Source: Acetobacter oryzifermentans (GTDB lineage: Bacteria; Pseudomonadota; Alphaproteobacteria; Acetobacterales; Acetobacteraceae). Taken from it: a DNA stretch of 64,000 nucleotides. Location: positions 62,001 to 126,000 of the forward strand of contig NZ_CP011120.1 of assembly GCF_001628715.1 (NCBI RefSeq). The letters are read 5' to 3'. Of the stretch, positions 55,225 through 64,000 are shown piece after piece (the stretch's first letter is position 1; each line of letters opens with the position of its first letter). The position numbers and the translations under genes are program-made. The notes under the pieces are model-generated. The model worked only from the letters and a program-made list of their open reading frames with translations, made no database searches and was not told the origin of the DNA.

Positions 55225-55542
55225 GGACCGCTATGTACTCCGCTTGTAGCAGATCAGAACAATGTGCTTTTGCGTAGTAGATACAAAAGCACCGTGAATT
55301 TCTTGCTGGCGGCGTTTTTAGAAGGGTGAGGCGTCTAATGCCAGTGTAAATTCATCACACAACGTGTTCGCGCAACACGTAACTGGCTGAAAACCGCCTG
55401 CCGCTTCTGTCTGCTGGGTGGGTTGGGGGCGCCACAATGGCCAAATCAGGCCATGGGGGCAAGGCAGATTTTTGATTTATTTTGTATGAAGTATGCCGCC
55501 AAGGCATTGTTCCGGCCCGCAGGATGACGCAAGAGAGAAGGC
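55225..55542. promoter_or_regulatory. Divergent fpr / SUV3-2 intergenic region with inverted repeats
   Basis: The 318-bp stretch between divergent genes holds three perfect inverted repeats. GTGCTTTTG/CAAAAGCAC is at 55264-55272 and 55284-55292, close to the fpr start. ACGTGTT-CGCGC-AACACGT is at 55362-55380. ATGGCC-AAATCA-GGCCAT is at 55437-55454. The first may be an fpr operator or 5' hairpin. No coding likeness is seen in the region, and no clear promoter boxes could be assigned. Confidence 0.45.
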
Positions 55543-57891
55543 ATGACGTCAGACAGCTCTGCTTCTCCAGCCCGTCAGGCTCTTGCCTGCGCTGTAGCCC
55601 ACACCACCATTGCCCCAGAGGCCAAGGAAGAACACGAAGTTCTTCGTCGCCTTGCCCGCAATCTTGAGCCGGGTGCTCATGAGGTGCCGAATGAAACCTA
55701 CCTGCAGGTTTTGTGCCAGGTGCGGCGCAAGCGCTGGATTTCCCGCTTGCTGGATAAAACACGCCGCAGTGGGCGAATATGGATTAGTCGGGAAGAAATA
55801 GAAGAAGCGGTTTCTGGTATTACAGACCCGCAGGCCGATGATAAGGCACTAGAGCGTGCGCTTGCGCCCGTGGCCGAGTCTCGCCTACGTGGGTATGCAC
55901 CAACACCCAGAGCAGTGTTTGAAACGGTGCAGGCTGATCTGGTGGATACAGGGCGCGTGCTCTCTCCAGATCAGACAGATTTGCTGCTTATGGCTATTGC
56001 CGTGGCATTTGGCCTGCCAGAGGGAGACCCGTTTCTTGAAACGGCCCGGCGGGATGAAGCCCGCAGGCAGCAGGCCGCCAGTAAAATAGAACAGACAGCC
56101 CGCCAAAAGCGCAACAAGGAAGAAGCGCAGTTGCGGGAATGGGAAGAAAGTCTTGTTCCGTTTGCTGAAGTGCCACGCCTGCTGCGCTGCTCCCAACGTG
56201 AGGCTTTGCGCTGGATTGCAGAAAACCGTTTGCCGTTTGCCAGAAAGGTGCGCGAATCCGGCGGGCGTGAACGGTGGGAGTTTGATCCGGCTGCTTTGGT
56301 CGCCTTGCGTGGTAAGGTGGGAGAGTGGCGGAAAGATAATGGCCGTGGGGCAGAAATTGGTGGCCCCAAAACGGCACCGGATATGGGCCGCAAGGTGGCC
56401 AATTCCGTTATTGCCCGCGTGGCGGCGTTAGATCGCTATGCTGCGCATTTTCGTACAGCACGTGCGCTCAACCGGCAGATTACGCTTGTTACAGGGCCAA
56501 CCAATAGCGGTAAATCCTACACGGCTTTGAACGCATTGGCACAAGCCGAAAGTGGTCTGGCCTTAGCCCCGTTGCGATTATTGGCTCATGAATTTCGTGA
56601 AGCGCTGGCTTCTAGAGGTGTTGAGGCGTCTCTTTCCACGGGTGAAGAACGGATTGTGGTGCCGGGCAGCAAGCATCTGGCTGCAACCGTAGAAATGTGC
56701 CCGTTTTACAGCCCCGTAGATGTAGCTGTTATTGATGAAGCCCAGATGCTGTTTGATACAGACCGCGGTGCAGCATGGACAGCCGCCATTATGGGGGCAC
56801 CCGCGCGCCATCTCTATGTATTGGGGGCACCAGATTGTATTCCCATGGTGCGGCGTATTGCCGAACTGTGCGGTGATCCGCTGGATGAAATTTCTCTGGA
56901 GCGCAAAAGCCCGCTGCGTGCGGCATCGCACCCTGTGCGATTGGCGGATCTGGGGGCAGGGGATGCGCTGATTGCATTCTCCCGCCGTGAAGTTCTGGAT
57001 TTACGCGCAGCCCTGCTTCAGCACGGCAAACGTGTGGCCGTGGTGTATGGAGCGTTAAGCCCAGAGGTGCGGCGTGCCGAAGCACAGCGTTTTAATGATG
57101 GAGAGGCCGATATTCTGGTGGCCACAGATGCCATTGGCATGGGGCTTAATCTTTCTATCAAGCGTGTGGTATTTGCGGCCCTGAAAAAATACGATGGCCG
57201 CCAGACGCGAGATTTAACCGTGCAGGAAGTGAAGCAGATTGGCGGGCGCGCGGGCCGTTTTGGCAAGCATGAAACCGGTGTTGTTGCGGTTCTTGCTGGT
57301 GCGGGCAGCCCAACCTTTATTCGGCGGCAGTTGGAAGCAGACCCAGAACAGCCCGATGATTTGAGACCATATGTACAGCCCGATGCTGATATTGTGAAAG
57401 CTGTGGCAACGGAAATTGGCTCTCAAAGCTTGTATGGCGTTCTCTCACGGATTCACCGTGCCGTGTTGCGTAAAGATGATCCGAATTATCGCTTGTCAGA
57501 TATGGAACAGGCTTTTGCCATTGCATCTGCTCTGGAAGGGGTAGAAGGCTTGGATCTGACAACGCGCTGGTCTTACGCCATGTGCCCGGTGGATGACCGA
57601 GATAATGGTATTCGCCGTTTGGTGGGTTGGGCGGCAGATCATGCGGCAGGGCGGCGCGTATTGCCACCGGGCACAGGCCGTTTACCCCCAAGTGAGCGGG
57701 CAGGGCGTGAAGAGCTGGAACGGGCCGAAAAACGGCACAAGCGTTTGGTGGCATGGCGTTGGTTGGCGCTACGCTTCCCCGAAATCTACCCAGATCGGGA
57801 AGAAGCGGAGGATACCACGCGCAGGTTGAATGATTGGATTGAAAGCGTATTACGGCAGCAGAGCCGCACACGTCGTTCGACCCGATTTTGA
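55543..57891 (+). CDS. SUV3-type superfamily 2 RNA helicase with HTH-like insert, second copy
   Basis: A 782-residue helicase close to eukaryotic SUV3. An unusual N-terminal third of about 310 residues holds a charged coiled-coil stretch (about 165-205) and an excisionase or MerR-like helix-turn-helix (VPRLLRCSQREALRWIAENRL, 210-230, followed by a wing). Motif I is GPTNSGKS (318-325), motif II DEAQ (398-401), then TDAIGMGLNLSIKRVVF and motif VI QIGGRAGR (565-572). It starts at ATG 55543 with GAGAAGG upstream. It stands alone, bounded by a strong terminator. It is clearly different from the first copy in domain layout. Confidence 0.88.
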   Translation: MTSDSSASPARQALACAVAHTTIAPEAKEEHEVLRRLARNLEPGAHEVPNETYLQVLCQVRRKRWISRLLDKTRRSGRIWISREEIEEAVSGITDPQADDKALERALAPVAESRLRGYAPTPRAVFETVQADLVDTGRVLSPDQTDLLLMAIAVAFGLPEGDPFLETARRDEARRQQAASKIEQTARQKRNKEEAQLREWEESLVPFAEVPRLLRCSQREALRWIAENRLPFARKVRESGGRERWEFDPAALVALRGKVGEWRKDNGRGAEIGGPKTAPDMGRKVANSVIARVAALDRYAAHFRTARALNRQITLVTGPTNSGKSYTALNALAQAESGLALAPLRLLAHEFREALASRGVEASLSTGEERIVVPGSKHLAATVEMCPFYSPVDVAVIDEAQMLFDTDRGAAWTAAIMGAPARHLYVLGAPDCIPMVRRIAELCGDPLDEISLERKSPLRAASHPVRLADLGAGDALIAFSRREVLDLRAALLQHGKRVAVVYGALSPEVRRAEAQRFNDGEADILVATDAIGMGLNLSIKRVVFAALKKYDGRQTRDLTVQEVKQIGGRAGRFGKHETGVVAVLAGAGSPTFIRRQLEADPEQPDDLRPYVQPDADIVKAVATEIGSQSLYGVLSRIHRAVLRKDDPNYRLSDMEQAFAIASALEGVEGLDLTTRWSYAMCPVDDRDNGIRRLVGWAADHAAGRRVLPPGTGRLPPSERAGREELERAEKRHKRLVAWRWLALRFPEIYPDREEAEDTTRRLNDWIESVLRQQSRTRRSTRF

Positions 57892-57893
57892 AT

Positions 57894-57938
57894 ACAAAAA
57901 GGGTGGTGTCTGGTTTCATGAGACACCACCCTTTTTGT
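57894..57938. terminator. Bidirectional terminator between SUV3-2 and SDR genes
   Basis: CAAAAAGGGTGGTGTCT-GGTTTCATG-AGACACCACCCTTTTTG is a long perfect stem with A and T runs on both sides. It lies between convergent genes and should work for both. Confidence 0.95.
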
Positions 57939-57944
57939 AAGATA

Positions 57945-58895
57945 TTACCAGCTTGTGCCGGTCAGCCTTTCAGAAACATCCCATAGGCGTGCGGCTGTGC
58001 TGCCTTTGCGCGCAGTGGGAGGAATATGGGCCGGGCCGGGTGGGCCGCGTCTTTCCTGATATCCTTGTGGGCCGTAATAATCCCCATCTCGTGCGGTGGG
58101 GGACAGTGCTGCGTACAAAATAGGCTCAGCCCCATGCGCAGCGGATTGCCCCATAGCACGCAGAACGATGCTGCCCAGAAATTGTTCAATACGACCGAGA
58201 GGGGCGGGCAGACTAGCCGCTTGCCCATTGGCAATAATGGATGTGCTGGCCCAGCCAGGATGAGCTGCGCGGGCATGCACATTCCACCCTTGCTCACCTG
58301 CTCGGCGTGCCAATTCCATGGCAAAAAGTAGGTTGGCCAGCTTGCTTTGCTGATATGCCCCAAAAGGGCTGTAGCGATAACGGGATTGCAGATCATCAAA
58401 GCGAATGTGGCCTTTGCAGGCTGCCAAACTGGCAACACTTACAACAACACCTCCGCCCGGAGCACTTTCCAACAAATGTCGCAAATGGGCTGTCAGGGCA
58501 AAATGTCCTAAATGATTCACCCCAAACTGAAGCTCAAACCCGTTTTTGGTTTCCCTACGGCGTGTTGGGGCCATAACGCCCGCATTGTTGACCAGCAGGT
58601 TCAGCCTATCCGTATATTTTGTAACAGCGGCTGCACATTCTGCGACAGACTGGAGCGAAGAAAGATCCAGAGACAATGGAATAATCTGTGCATTTGGACA
58701 TTCTGCTTTGATGCGGGATACGGCCTCACGCCCACGCTCTGCATGCCTTACAGGCAACAATAAACGTGCGCCCCTATGCGCGAGTCCCAAAGCAACCTGA
58801 AACCCCAGCCCACTATTGCCACCGGTTACAAGAGCAACCTGCCCTTTTAGGTCAGGCTGGCTGTGGTTAACGCGCCATGCTCTGCGCCCTGTCAT
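57945..58895 (-). CDS. Short-chain dehydrogenase/reductase (retinol dehydrogenase-like)
   Basis: SDR oxidoreductase of 316 residues. Cofactor motif VTGGNSGLGFQVALGLAHRG, NNAG (LLVNNAGVMAP), catalytic Ser region (VVSVASLAACKGH) and YQQSKLAN (Tyr and Lys) are complete. It resembles retinol dehydrogenase/WW-domain oxidoreductase-like SDRs with unknown bacterial substrates. Its ATG overlaps the dedA stop by four bases (ATGA), so the two are coupled. Confidence 0.9.
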   Translation of the reverse strand: MTGRRAWRVNHSQPDLKGQVALVTGGNSGLGFQVALGLAHRGARLLLPVRHAERGREAVSRIKAECPNAQIIPLSLDLSSLQSVAECAAAVTKYTDRLNLLVNNAGVMAPTRRRETKNGFELQFGVNHLGHFALTAHLRHLLESAPGGGVVVSVASLAACKGHIRFDDLQSRYRYSPFGAYQQSKLANLLFAMELARRAGEQGWNVHARAAHPGWASTSIIANGQAASLPAPLGRIEQFLGSIVLRAMGQSAAHGAEPILYAALSPTARDGDYYGPQGYQERRGPPGPAHIPPTARKGSTAARLWDVSERLTGTSW

Positions 58896-59554
58896 GAGGG
58901 AAGAACTTTCAGGCGTTCATCCTGCTCGGCTGCTTTCATGGCTTCCTCCGTCAGACGTTTTTCATTGCGCTTGATGAATATGAACAAAGACCCAATCACA
59001 ATACAGGCCACCGCTCCAAAGGCGATAGCCAGAGGGCCGGAAAGCCGGAGGATCTCATTGCCCAGCAGATAGGCAACAAGCGTATAGCCTCCCGCCCAGA
59101 ATATGCCACCAAGTGCGTTATGGAGCAGAAACGTATGCCACGGCATATGGTTCGCCCCAGCCAACAGGGCCACAAACATACGTAGCACGGCAATAAACCG
59201 CCCAAAAAATACAACCGGGCCGCCATGTTTAAGAAAAACGTAGCGCCCTAGCAAAAGGCGCTGAGATGTGAGGCCAATTTTAGGCCCGTATTTTTGTAAC
59301 ACTCTTAGCCCAACAAGATGGCCAATCAGATAGCCAAAATTGTCGCCCATAATGGCGCCCAGCACTCCGGCCAGTGCTACGCCCTCAATATGCAGTTTGT
59401 GCGTTGTGGCACAAAACAGCGCTCCGGTAATAAGCAGGCTTTCTGCTGGCAGCGGAAAGCCCATGCTTTCTAGCATTACCACAACCCCGACCACCCCATA
59501 ACCGTAATGGGCGAAAAGGCTGCTTAGGTAATCTACTGAAAAGAAATTGTGCAA
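58892..59554 (-). CDS. DedA-family membrane protein
   Basis: VTT-domain protein of 220 residues. ESMGFPLPAESLLITGALFC matches the E-x(3)-P-x-P-E region of DedA, and RFIAVLRMFVALLAGANHMPW is the conserved F/R-x-x-P-x-x-R-like segment, here with Val-Leu instead of Pro. Family members take part in membrane lipid flipping and envelope stability. It is the first gene of the dedA-SDR pair and divergent from the S9 peptidase. Confidence 0.94.
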   Translation of the reverse strand: MHNFFSVDYLSSLFAHYGYGVVGVVVMLESMGFPLPAESLLITGALFCATTHKLHIEGVALAGVLGAIMGDNFGYLIGHLVGLRVLQKYGPKIGLTSQRLLLGRYVFLKHGGPVVFFGRFIAVLRMFVALLAGANHMPWHTFLLHNALGGIFWAGGYTLVAYLLGNEILRLSGPLAIAFGAVACIVIGSLFIFIKRNEKRLTEEAMKAAEQDERLKVLPS

Positions 59555-59735
59555 AGAGTGTAACAGAACAGAACATCCAATTTAGACAGAGCACGAGACT
59601 GCTCACGGCAGAAACCGTTCAGGTTCTGTTATGTCAAGCATTCTGCGTAAGAGTGTATGTCGGAATGCTTAACACGTGCAGTGTCTGGGCGCATGTTTTT
59701 CTGGATGCAACAGTCGGAATGGTAAAAATATCTGC

Positions 59736-61691
59736 ATGAATAACACACCTCCTTTTTCTTCTTCTGTACAGCCAATGCCGTGTGGCACATGGCCTTCTCC
59801 TGTTACGCCGGATCTGGTGGCAGGAAAGACACTGTCCTTTTCCGAGGTTCGGGCCGTAGAAAATACAGTTTTCTGGCTGGAACGGCGGCCTGCAGAGGCA
59901 GGTCGCTCTGTGCTGATGCGGTGGACTCAGGCAGAAGGGGCCTCTGAAGCACTGGCGCCAGATACAGATGTAGCAACCCGCGTGCACGAGTATGGTGGCG
60001 GAGCTTATGCAGTTAAAAGCGGGAGCATTGCCTATTCTGATAAACGCACAGGAAATGTGTGGCTGCGTAGGGAATCAGAAACAGAAGCGGTTTTTATGGC
60101 CGGAGAGGCAGGGCTTCGGTTTGCAGATCTGCGGTTTGATGTGAATTCTGAAGCAGTGCTGGCCGTGCGGGAAGATCACCAAAAAGCGGGAGAAGCCAAA
60201 ACGGCACTGGTGGCGTTACACGTGCAGGGCAACAAAGCCGGTGTCGTGCTTAAAGCTGGAGCAGATTTTTATGCGGCCCCGGCTTTTTCACCAGATGGGA
60301 AATGGGTGACGTGGGTTGAGTGGGATCACCCCAACATGCCGTGGGATGCTACGCGCCTGTGTCTCGCCCGTGTTCAGCGAAATGCTTCAGGCGAAATCTG
60401 CGGCATTGCAGATGCCCGTGTGTTGGCAGGTGAACAAACAAGCGAATCGCTTATAGAGCCGCGATGGGCATCTGATGGGCGATTATTGGTTCTGTCTGAT
60501 CGTTCAGGAAGCTGGACTGTATGGAACGTCCATTGGCAGGAAAACAACCCAACTTTATCCCGTTATCCTGCTCCAGAAGGAGAGATAGGGCAGCCTGCAT
60601 GGGTATTTGGGCAGAGTAGCTATCAACTGCTTAAAAATGAGGGCTGTCTGGTTTTGGCAGTTACGCAGGGGCAGGCAACATGCTGGATAAAACCGGATCG
60701 AGACTCTGATTACCGTATCTTCCATGCCAAACCCGATCAATGCCCCGTTCCCTTGGCAGATGGTCGTTTTGCATGGTTGCAAGCGCCGCCAGATGCGCTG
60801 CCTTCTGTTGTGGTGGGTATGCCAGAGAATGGGGCAGAGATTATTTTGCAGCGTTCATCAACAGAACGGCTGGATGCGGCAGATATCTCCATTCCCGAAT
60901 CGATTCGTTTTTCGGTGGACGGAGAAAATGGCCTATGTGGCCATGCCTTCTTTTACCCTCCCACCAACCAGCATGCATCCGTGCCAAAGGGTGAGTTACC
61001 CCCCATGGTTGTGCAGGTGCACGGAGGCCCCACAGCTCGGGCGCAGGAAGGACTATCTTTTAAAATCCAGTGGTGGACGTCTCGCGGCTTTGCTGTGTTG
61101 GATGTGAATTATGGTGGCTCTACCGGATTCGGGCGCGCATGGCGGAATCGTCTGAAAGGCCAGTGGGGTGTGGTGGATGTGGCAGATTGTCTGTCTGCTT
61201 GCCGTGCCGTTGTGGAATCGGGGCGAGTAGATCCGAATCGCATAGCTATTCGTGGTTCCAGTGCAGGGGGCATGACCGTACTGGTAGCGTTGGCTGTTTC
61301 AGATATATTTGCAGCAGGTGTAAGCCTGTATGGCGTAACCGATCTGCGAGCCTTGGCGCAGGAAACACATAAATTTGAAGCACGCTACCTAGATGGTCTG
61401 ATTGGCCCGTGGCCAGAAGCTGAGGCACTTTATCTACAGCGCTCTCCAATCTTCGTTGCCGATCAGATTCGCGCACCGGTGCTGTTGTTGCAGGGCATGG
61501 ACGATAAAGTTGTGCCGCCAGAACAGGCCTATTCTATGGCGGATGCCTTAAAAGCAGCAGGCACTCCGGTAACTTTACGAGAATTTGAAGGAGAAGGGCA
61601 TGGCTTCCGTAAGGAGGCGACTATTCGTGCCGCTTTTGCGGAAGAGTTGGCTTTTTATGCCCGTGTGTTTGGATTTGCTACGCAAAACTAA
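59736..61691 (+). CDS. S9-family prolyl oligopeptidase-like peptidase
   Basis: Alpha/beta hydrolase peptidase with an N-terminal beta-propeller, 651 residues from ATG 59736. The propeller part has ATRVHEYGGGAYAV and FSPDGKWVTWVEWDHPNMPWD. The catalytic domain has MVVQVHGGPTAR, GSSAGGMTVLVALA (nucleophile Ser509), GMDDKVVPPEQAY (Asp) and FEGEGHGFRKE (His). No signal peptide is seen, so it is probably cytosolic. It resembles dipeptidyl aminopeptidase/acylaminoacyl peptidases. An inverted repeat (AGCATTC/GAATGCT, 59637-59669) lies upstream between it and dedA. Confidence 0.92.
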   Translation: MNNTPPFSSSVQPMPCGTWPSPVTPDLVAGKTLSFSEVRAVENTVFWLERRPAEAGRSVLMRWTQAEGASEALAPDTDVATRVHEYGGGAYAVKSGSIAYSDKRTGNVWLRRESETEAVFMAGEAGLRFADLRFDVNSEAVLAVREDHQKAGEAKTALVALHVQGNKAGVVLKAGADFYAAPAFSPDGKWVTWVEWDHPNMPWDATRLCLARVQRNASGEICGIADARVLAGEQTSESLIEPRWASDGRLLVLSDRSGSWTVWNVHWQENNPTLSRYPAPEGEIGQPAWVFGQSSYQLLKNEGCLVLAVTQGQATCWIKPDRDSDYRIFHAKPDQCPVPLADGRFAWLQAPPDALPSVVVGMPENGAEIILQRSSTERLDAADISIPESIRFSVDGENGLCGHAFFYPPTNQHASVPKGELPPMVVQVHGGPTARAQEGLSFKIQWWTSRGFAVLDVNYGGSTGFGRAWRNRLKGQWGVVDVADCLSACRAVVESGRVDPNRIAIRGSSAGGMTVLVALAVSDIFAAGVSLYGVTDLRALAQETHKFEARYLDGLIGPWPEAEALYLQRSPIFVADQIRAPVLLLQGMDDKVVPPEQAYSMADALKAAGTPVTLREFEGEGHGFRKEATIRAAFAEELAFYARVFGFATQN

Positions 61692-61706
61692 CCTGTAGAA
61701 ATGGAA

Positions 61707-61739
61707 AATGGCTGAAGGACGGTTGTTCCTTCAGCCATT
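61707..61739. terminator. Hairpin between S9 peptidase and malic enzyme
   Basis: AATGGCTGAAGGA (61707-61719) and TCCTTCAGCCATT (61727-61739) form a perfect 13-bp stem between convergent genes. T runs are short (TTTTCC on the minus strand), so strength is uncertain. Confidence 0.7.
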
Positions 61740-61747
61740 GTTCGTGG

Positions 61748-63382
61748 TCAGTCTGTATAGCGTGGTTTGTAAGTCAGGTTTTCAATCCACGCCCGAATGT
61801 CTGTGGGGCGTTCAACGGTTGCTGCATCTTTATCAAAAATAAACTCCGCAATACGTGTGGCGGAGGTGATGGACACTTCCAGAATATCGCTTTGTGGCGG
61901 GAACAAACGGCCCCGTTCACGCGCTGCCGGATCTACCTGATCTGCCAGAGCCTGTGCGGCTTCAATCACCATTTCATCTGTAATCAGCTTGGGGCGCGTA
62001 GCATATACGGCCAGCCCTAAAGCCGGAAAGATGTAGAAATTATTAGCCTGGCCCGGATAGAACGTACGATCATTATACGTCACTTCCGGATACTGTAGGC
62101 CTGCTGCAAAAAGTGCGCGGCCTTTAGACCATTCATAAGCTTGCTCAGCCGTGCATTCCCCATTTTTCTGTGGCAGAGAAAGCGGGAAAATAATGGGGCG
62201 TTCATTCAGTTTGCTCATTTCTTCCACCACCTCTTGGGTGAAAGAACCGCCAGCAGTGGAAACACCAATCAGCACTGTGGGTTTAACAGTTTTGATCGTG
62301 CCCAGCAGATCACGTGATGGCGGAAGATTTTTGGCAAAACGTTCCTGCTCAGGCAGCAGATCAGAGCGGGATGTTTCTAAAAGACCGTTCACATCCATCA
62401 ATGTAATGCGGTCAATGGCTTCCTGTTCAGATAGCCCTTCCTGTTTCAAGGCGGAAACCAGCATATCGGCAGTGCCGATGCCGGAGGAACCAGCCCCCAA
62501 GAACAAGAAGCGCTGTTGGGCCAGCGATTCGTTCTTGATTTTCAAGGCTGTAATCAGGCCAGCCAGCGTAACGGCAGCTGTGCCCTGAATATCATCATTA
62601 TAGCACAGCACACGATCATGATATTTTTTGAGGTAGCGTAGGGCATCTGTGCCCTTCCAATCCTCAAAATGGATACAGCTTTGCGGGAAAACTTCCTGCA
62701 CGGCCTGAATGAATTCTTCCACAAAAGAATCTAGCTCTTCTATCGGGGGTGGTTCACGCCGTAGGCCCAGATACAGAGGATCGGCTCTTAGGGCACTGTT
62801 TGTGGTACCAATATCAAGCTGCACAGGCAAAAGCGAATCGGGAGGTACTGCACCGCAAGCCGTATACAGATCCAACTTGCCAATGGGGATACCCATGCCG
62901 TTTACGCCAATATCTCCAAGCCCCAGAATACGGCCACCTGTGGTCACGCACATAAAGCGAACATTTTCCATAGGCCAGTTGCGCAGCACGTCTTTAATGC
63001 GGCCACGCATATCCAAGCTGATATACATGCCGCGCGGACGGCGATAGATATGGCTGAACTGTTGGCATACGGCGGCCAGCGTGGGTGCGTACACAATTGG
63101 TACGAATCGGGCCGGGTTAGACATTAAAACCTTGTAAAACAGGGTTTCGTTTTGGTCGCGCAGGCCACTCAGATAGATGTAGCGTTCCAGATTGCTGGGT
63201 TTGGCCTCAAGGTGGCGGTGGATACGCTCTACCTGCCTGTCTAGGTTTTCAACTTGTGTGGGTAACAGTCCTTCCAGCCCATAAAGGCGGCGCTCTTCCT
63301 CGGTAAACGCCGTGCCCTTGTTCAGGTGCGCATTATTAAGAAGGGCCATTCCTCGCAGTTGGGGCGTGGAAGCAGATGGCAT
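61748..63382 (-). CDS. maeA: NAD-type malic enzyme
   Basis: Oxidative decarboxylation of malate to pyruvate, 544 residues. The start at 63382 is preceded by GGAG, and the 71 upstream codons of open frame are not family-like. Typical blocks are GTAFTEEERRLYGLEGLLP, the VTTGGRILGLGDIGVNGMGI signature, FEDWKGTDALRYLKKY, LCYNDDIQGTAAVTLAG and FLGAGSSGIGTADML (dinucleotide fold). The long form without a phosphotransacetylase domain points to the MaeA type; NAD versus NADP is a prediction. Confidence 0.94.
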   Translation of the reverse strand: MPSASTPQLRGMALLNNAHLNKGTAFTEEERRLYGLEGLLPTQVENLDRQVERIHRHLEAKPSNLERYIYLSGLRDQNETLFYKVLMSNPARFVPIVYAPTLAAVCQQFSHIYRRPRGMYISLDMRGRIKDVLRNWPMENVRFMCVTTGGRILGLGDIGVNGMGIPIGKLDLYTACGAVPPDSLLPVQLDIGTTNSALRADPLYLGLRREPPPIEELDSFVEEFIQAVQEVFPQSCIHFEDWKGTDALRYLKKYHDRVLCYNDDIQGTAAVTLAGLITALKIKNESLAQQRFLFLGAGSSGIGTADMLVSALKQEGLSEQEAIDRITLMDVNGLLETSRSDLLPEQERFAKNLPPSRDLLGTIKTVKPTVLIGVSTAGGSFTQEVVEEMSKLNERPIIFPLSLPQKNGECTAEQAYEWSKGRALFAAGLQYPEVTYNDRTFYPGQANNFYIFPALGLAVYATRPKLITDEMVIEAAQALADQVDPAARERGRLFPPQSDILEVSITSATRIAEFIFDKDAATVERPTDIRAWIENLTYKPRYTD

Positions 63383-63476
63383 GATAACTCCATGAATTGT
63401 GAGGCCAAGGGCAAGATTACAGCGGTTTTTTATGCAGAGGGGAAGGGTGCAAAACAGCAGGTCTGGGTTAAGACAA

Positions 63477-63502
63477 TAAAAAAGGCGGCACCAAGGCCGC
63501 CT
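63477..63502 (-). terminator. Terminator-like hairpin after nusG
   Basis: On the minus strand AAGGCGGCCTTGGTGCCGCCTTTTTTATT has a short GC stem followed by a T run, 28 bases after the nusG stop. Confidence 0.8.
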
Positions 63503-63530
63503 TGAGTTCTTGCAAATGGGAAAGCTGATT

Positions 63531-64000
63531 TTACAGCTTTTCCACCTGATTGTATTCCAGATCCACCGGTGTGGAGCGCCCAAAAATGGAGACACTTACT
63601 TTCAAGCGGCCTTTTTCTTCGTCCACTTCCTCAATTACACCATTGAAGGATGTGAACGGACCATCTGCCACACGAATCTGCTCACCCACTTCAAACGATA
63701 CGGCAGAACGAGGATGCTGCACACCTTCTTCTGTCTGCTTGATAATGCGTTCAGCTTCGGCCGCAGAAATAGGGGTAGGGCGATTTCTGGTTCCCAGAAA
63801 GCCCGTAACCTTTGGTGTGTCTTTTACCAGGTGCCACGTTTCGTCAGTCATTTCCATTTTGACGAGCACATAGCCGGGGAAGAACTTGCGTTCCGTATTC
63901 ACCTTCTGACCACGACGCACTTCAATGACTTCCTCGGAAGGCACCAGAATTTCATCAATATGGTCGCTCAGGCCCTTCTGTTCTGCTTCTTCGCGAATGT
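63531..64000 (-). CDS. nusG: Transcription termination/antitermination protein NusG (5' end missing)
   Basis: The frame runs off the window end; the visible 156 residues include the NGN domain part ([54 protein letters not shown]) and the C-terminal KOW domain ([25 protein letters not shown] to LEYNQVEKL). NusG binds RNA polymerase and links it to Rho or ribosomal protein S10. The start lies beyond 64000, probably after secE. Confidence 0.97.
   Translation of the reverse strand, partial: IREEAEQKGLSDHIDEILVPSEEVIEVRRGQKVNTERKFFPGYVLVKMEMTDETWHLVKDTPKVTGFLGTRNRPTPISAAEAERIIKQTEEGVQHPRSAVSFEVGEQIRVADGPFTSFNGVIEEVDEEKGRLKVSVSIFGRSTPVDLEYNQVEKL

Noticed and set aside
61748..63595. Longer malic enzyme start at 63595
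   Set aside because: The extension overlaps the nusG terminator and the nusG 3' end, while ATG 63382 has a good ribosome site and the normal N-terminus.

Overview
The window looks like chromosomal core sequence from an acetic acid bacterium, most likely Acetobacter or a close relative (Acetobacteraceae). The basis is a membrane PQQ alcohol dehydrogenase pair (adhA-adhB), a cyoABCD quinol oxidase operon, alphaproteobacterial gene orders (PBP1A-prfB, rph-rdgB beside hrcA, mreBCD-mrdA-rodA) and moderately high GC. I read about 50 protein genes, two of them cut by the window edges. I see no rRNA, tRNA, insertion sequence, prophage or CRISPR array.

Layout. 1-7.6 kb: end of a yellow/MRJP-type beta-propeller gene, rdgB and rph on the minus strand, then hrcA, PBP1A and prfB. 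The prfB gene is read through a programmed +1 frameshift whose in-frame stop is TAA. 7.6-12 kb: a structured leader, then tonB-exbB-exbD-exbD and a periplasmic TPR protein. 12-17.8 kb: cell-shape cluster on the minus strand (mreB, mreC, mreD, mrdA, rodA). 18-21 kb: ctaA, a probable leucine leader peptide and leuA. 21-30.6 kb: TVP38-like protein, Bcr/CflA transporter, hybrid histidine kinase, apt, FUSC transporter, glycerate kinase and a uracil-DNA glycosylase-like gene. 30.6-41.2 kb: adhA-adhB, a degenerate LigT-like protein, a Bax-inhibitor-1 protein, cyoABCD and ferredoxin fdxA. 41.3-46.7 kb: first SUV3-type helicase, an M17 aminopeptidase, a MarR regulator with a perfect palindrome in front, and an exported protein. 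46.7-51.4 kb: surface polysaccharide genes. 51.5-55.2 kb: fpr, gor and a dihydroorotase. 55.5-57.9 kb: a second SUV3-type helicase. 58-64 kb: SDR, DedA, S9 peptidase, malic enzyme and the nusG end.

How the genes fit together. AdhAB oxidises ethanol in the periplasm and passes electrons to ubiquinone. CyoABCD oxidises ubiquinol and reduces oxygen. CtaA makes heme A, which would be needed if this oxidase is of the ba3 (cytochrome a1) type known in Acetobacter. The Ton system powers outer-membrane uptake, and the mre/mrd/PBP genes build the cell wall. The most interesting items are regulatory: the UAA frameshift site, the Leu-codon leader before leuA, the structured tonB leader, clustered palindromes before cyoA, and a 26-bp palindrome before marR. 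Among proteins, the two distinct SUV3-like helicases stand out. I did not find a defence island or any clearly new multi-gene system.
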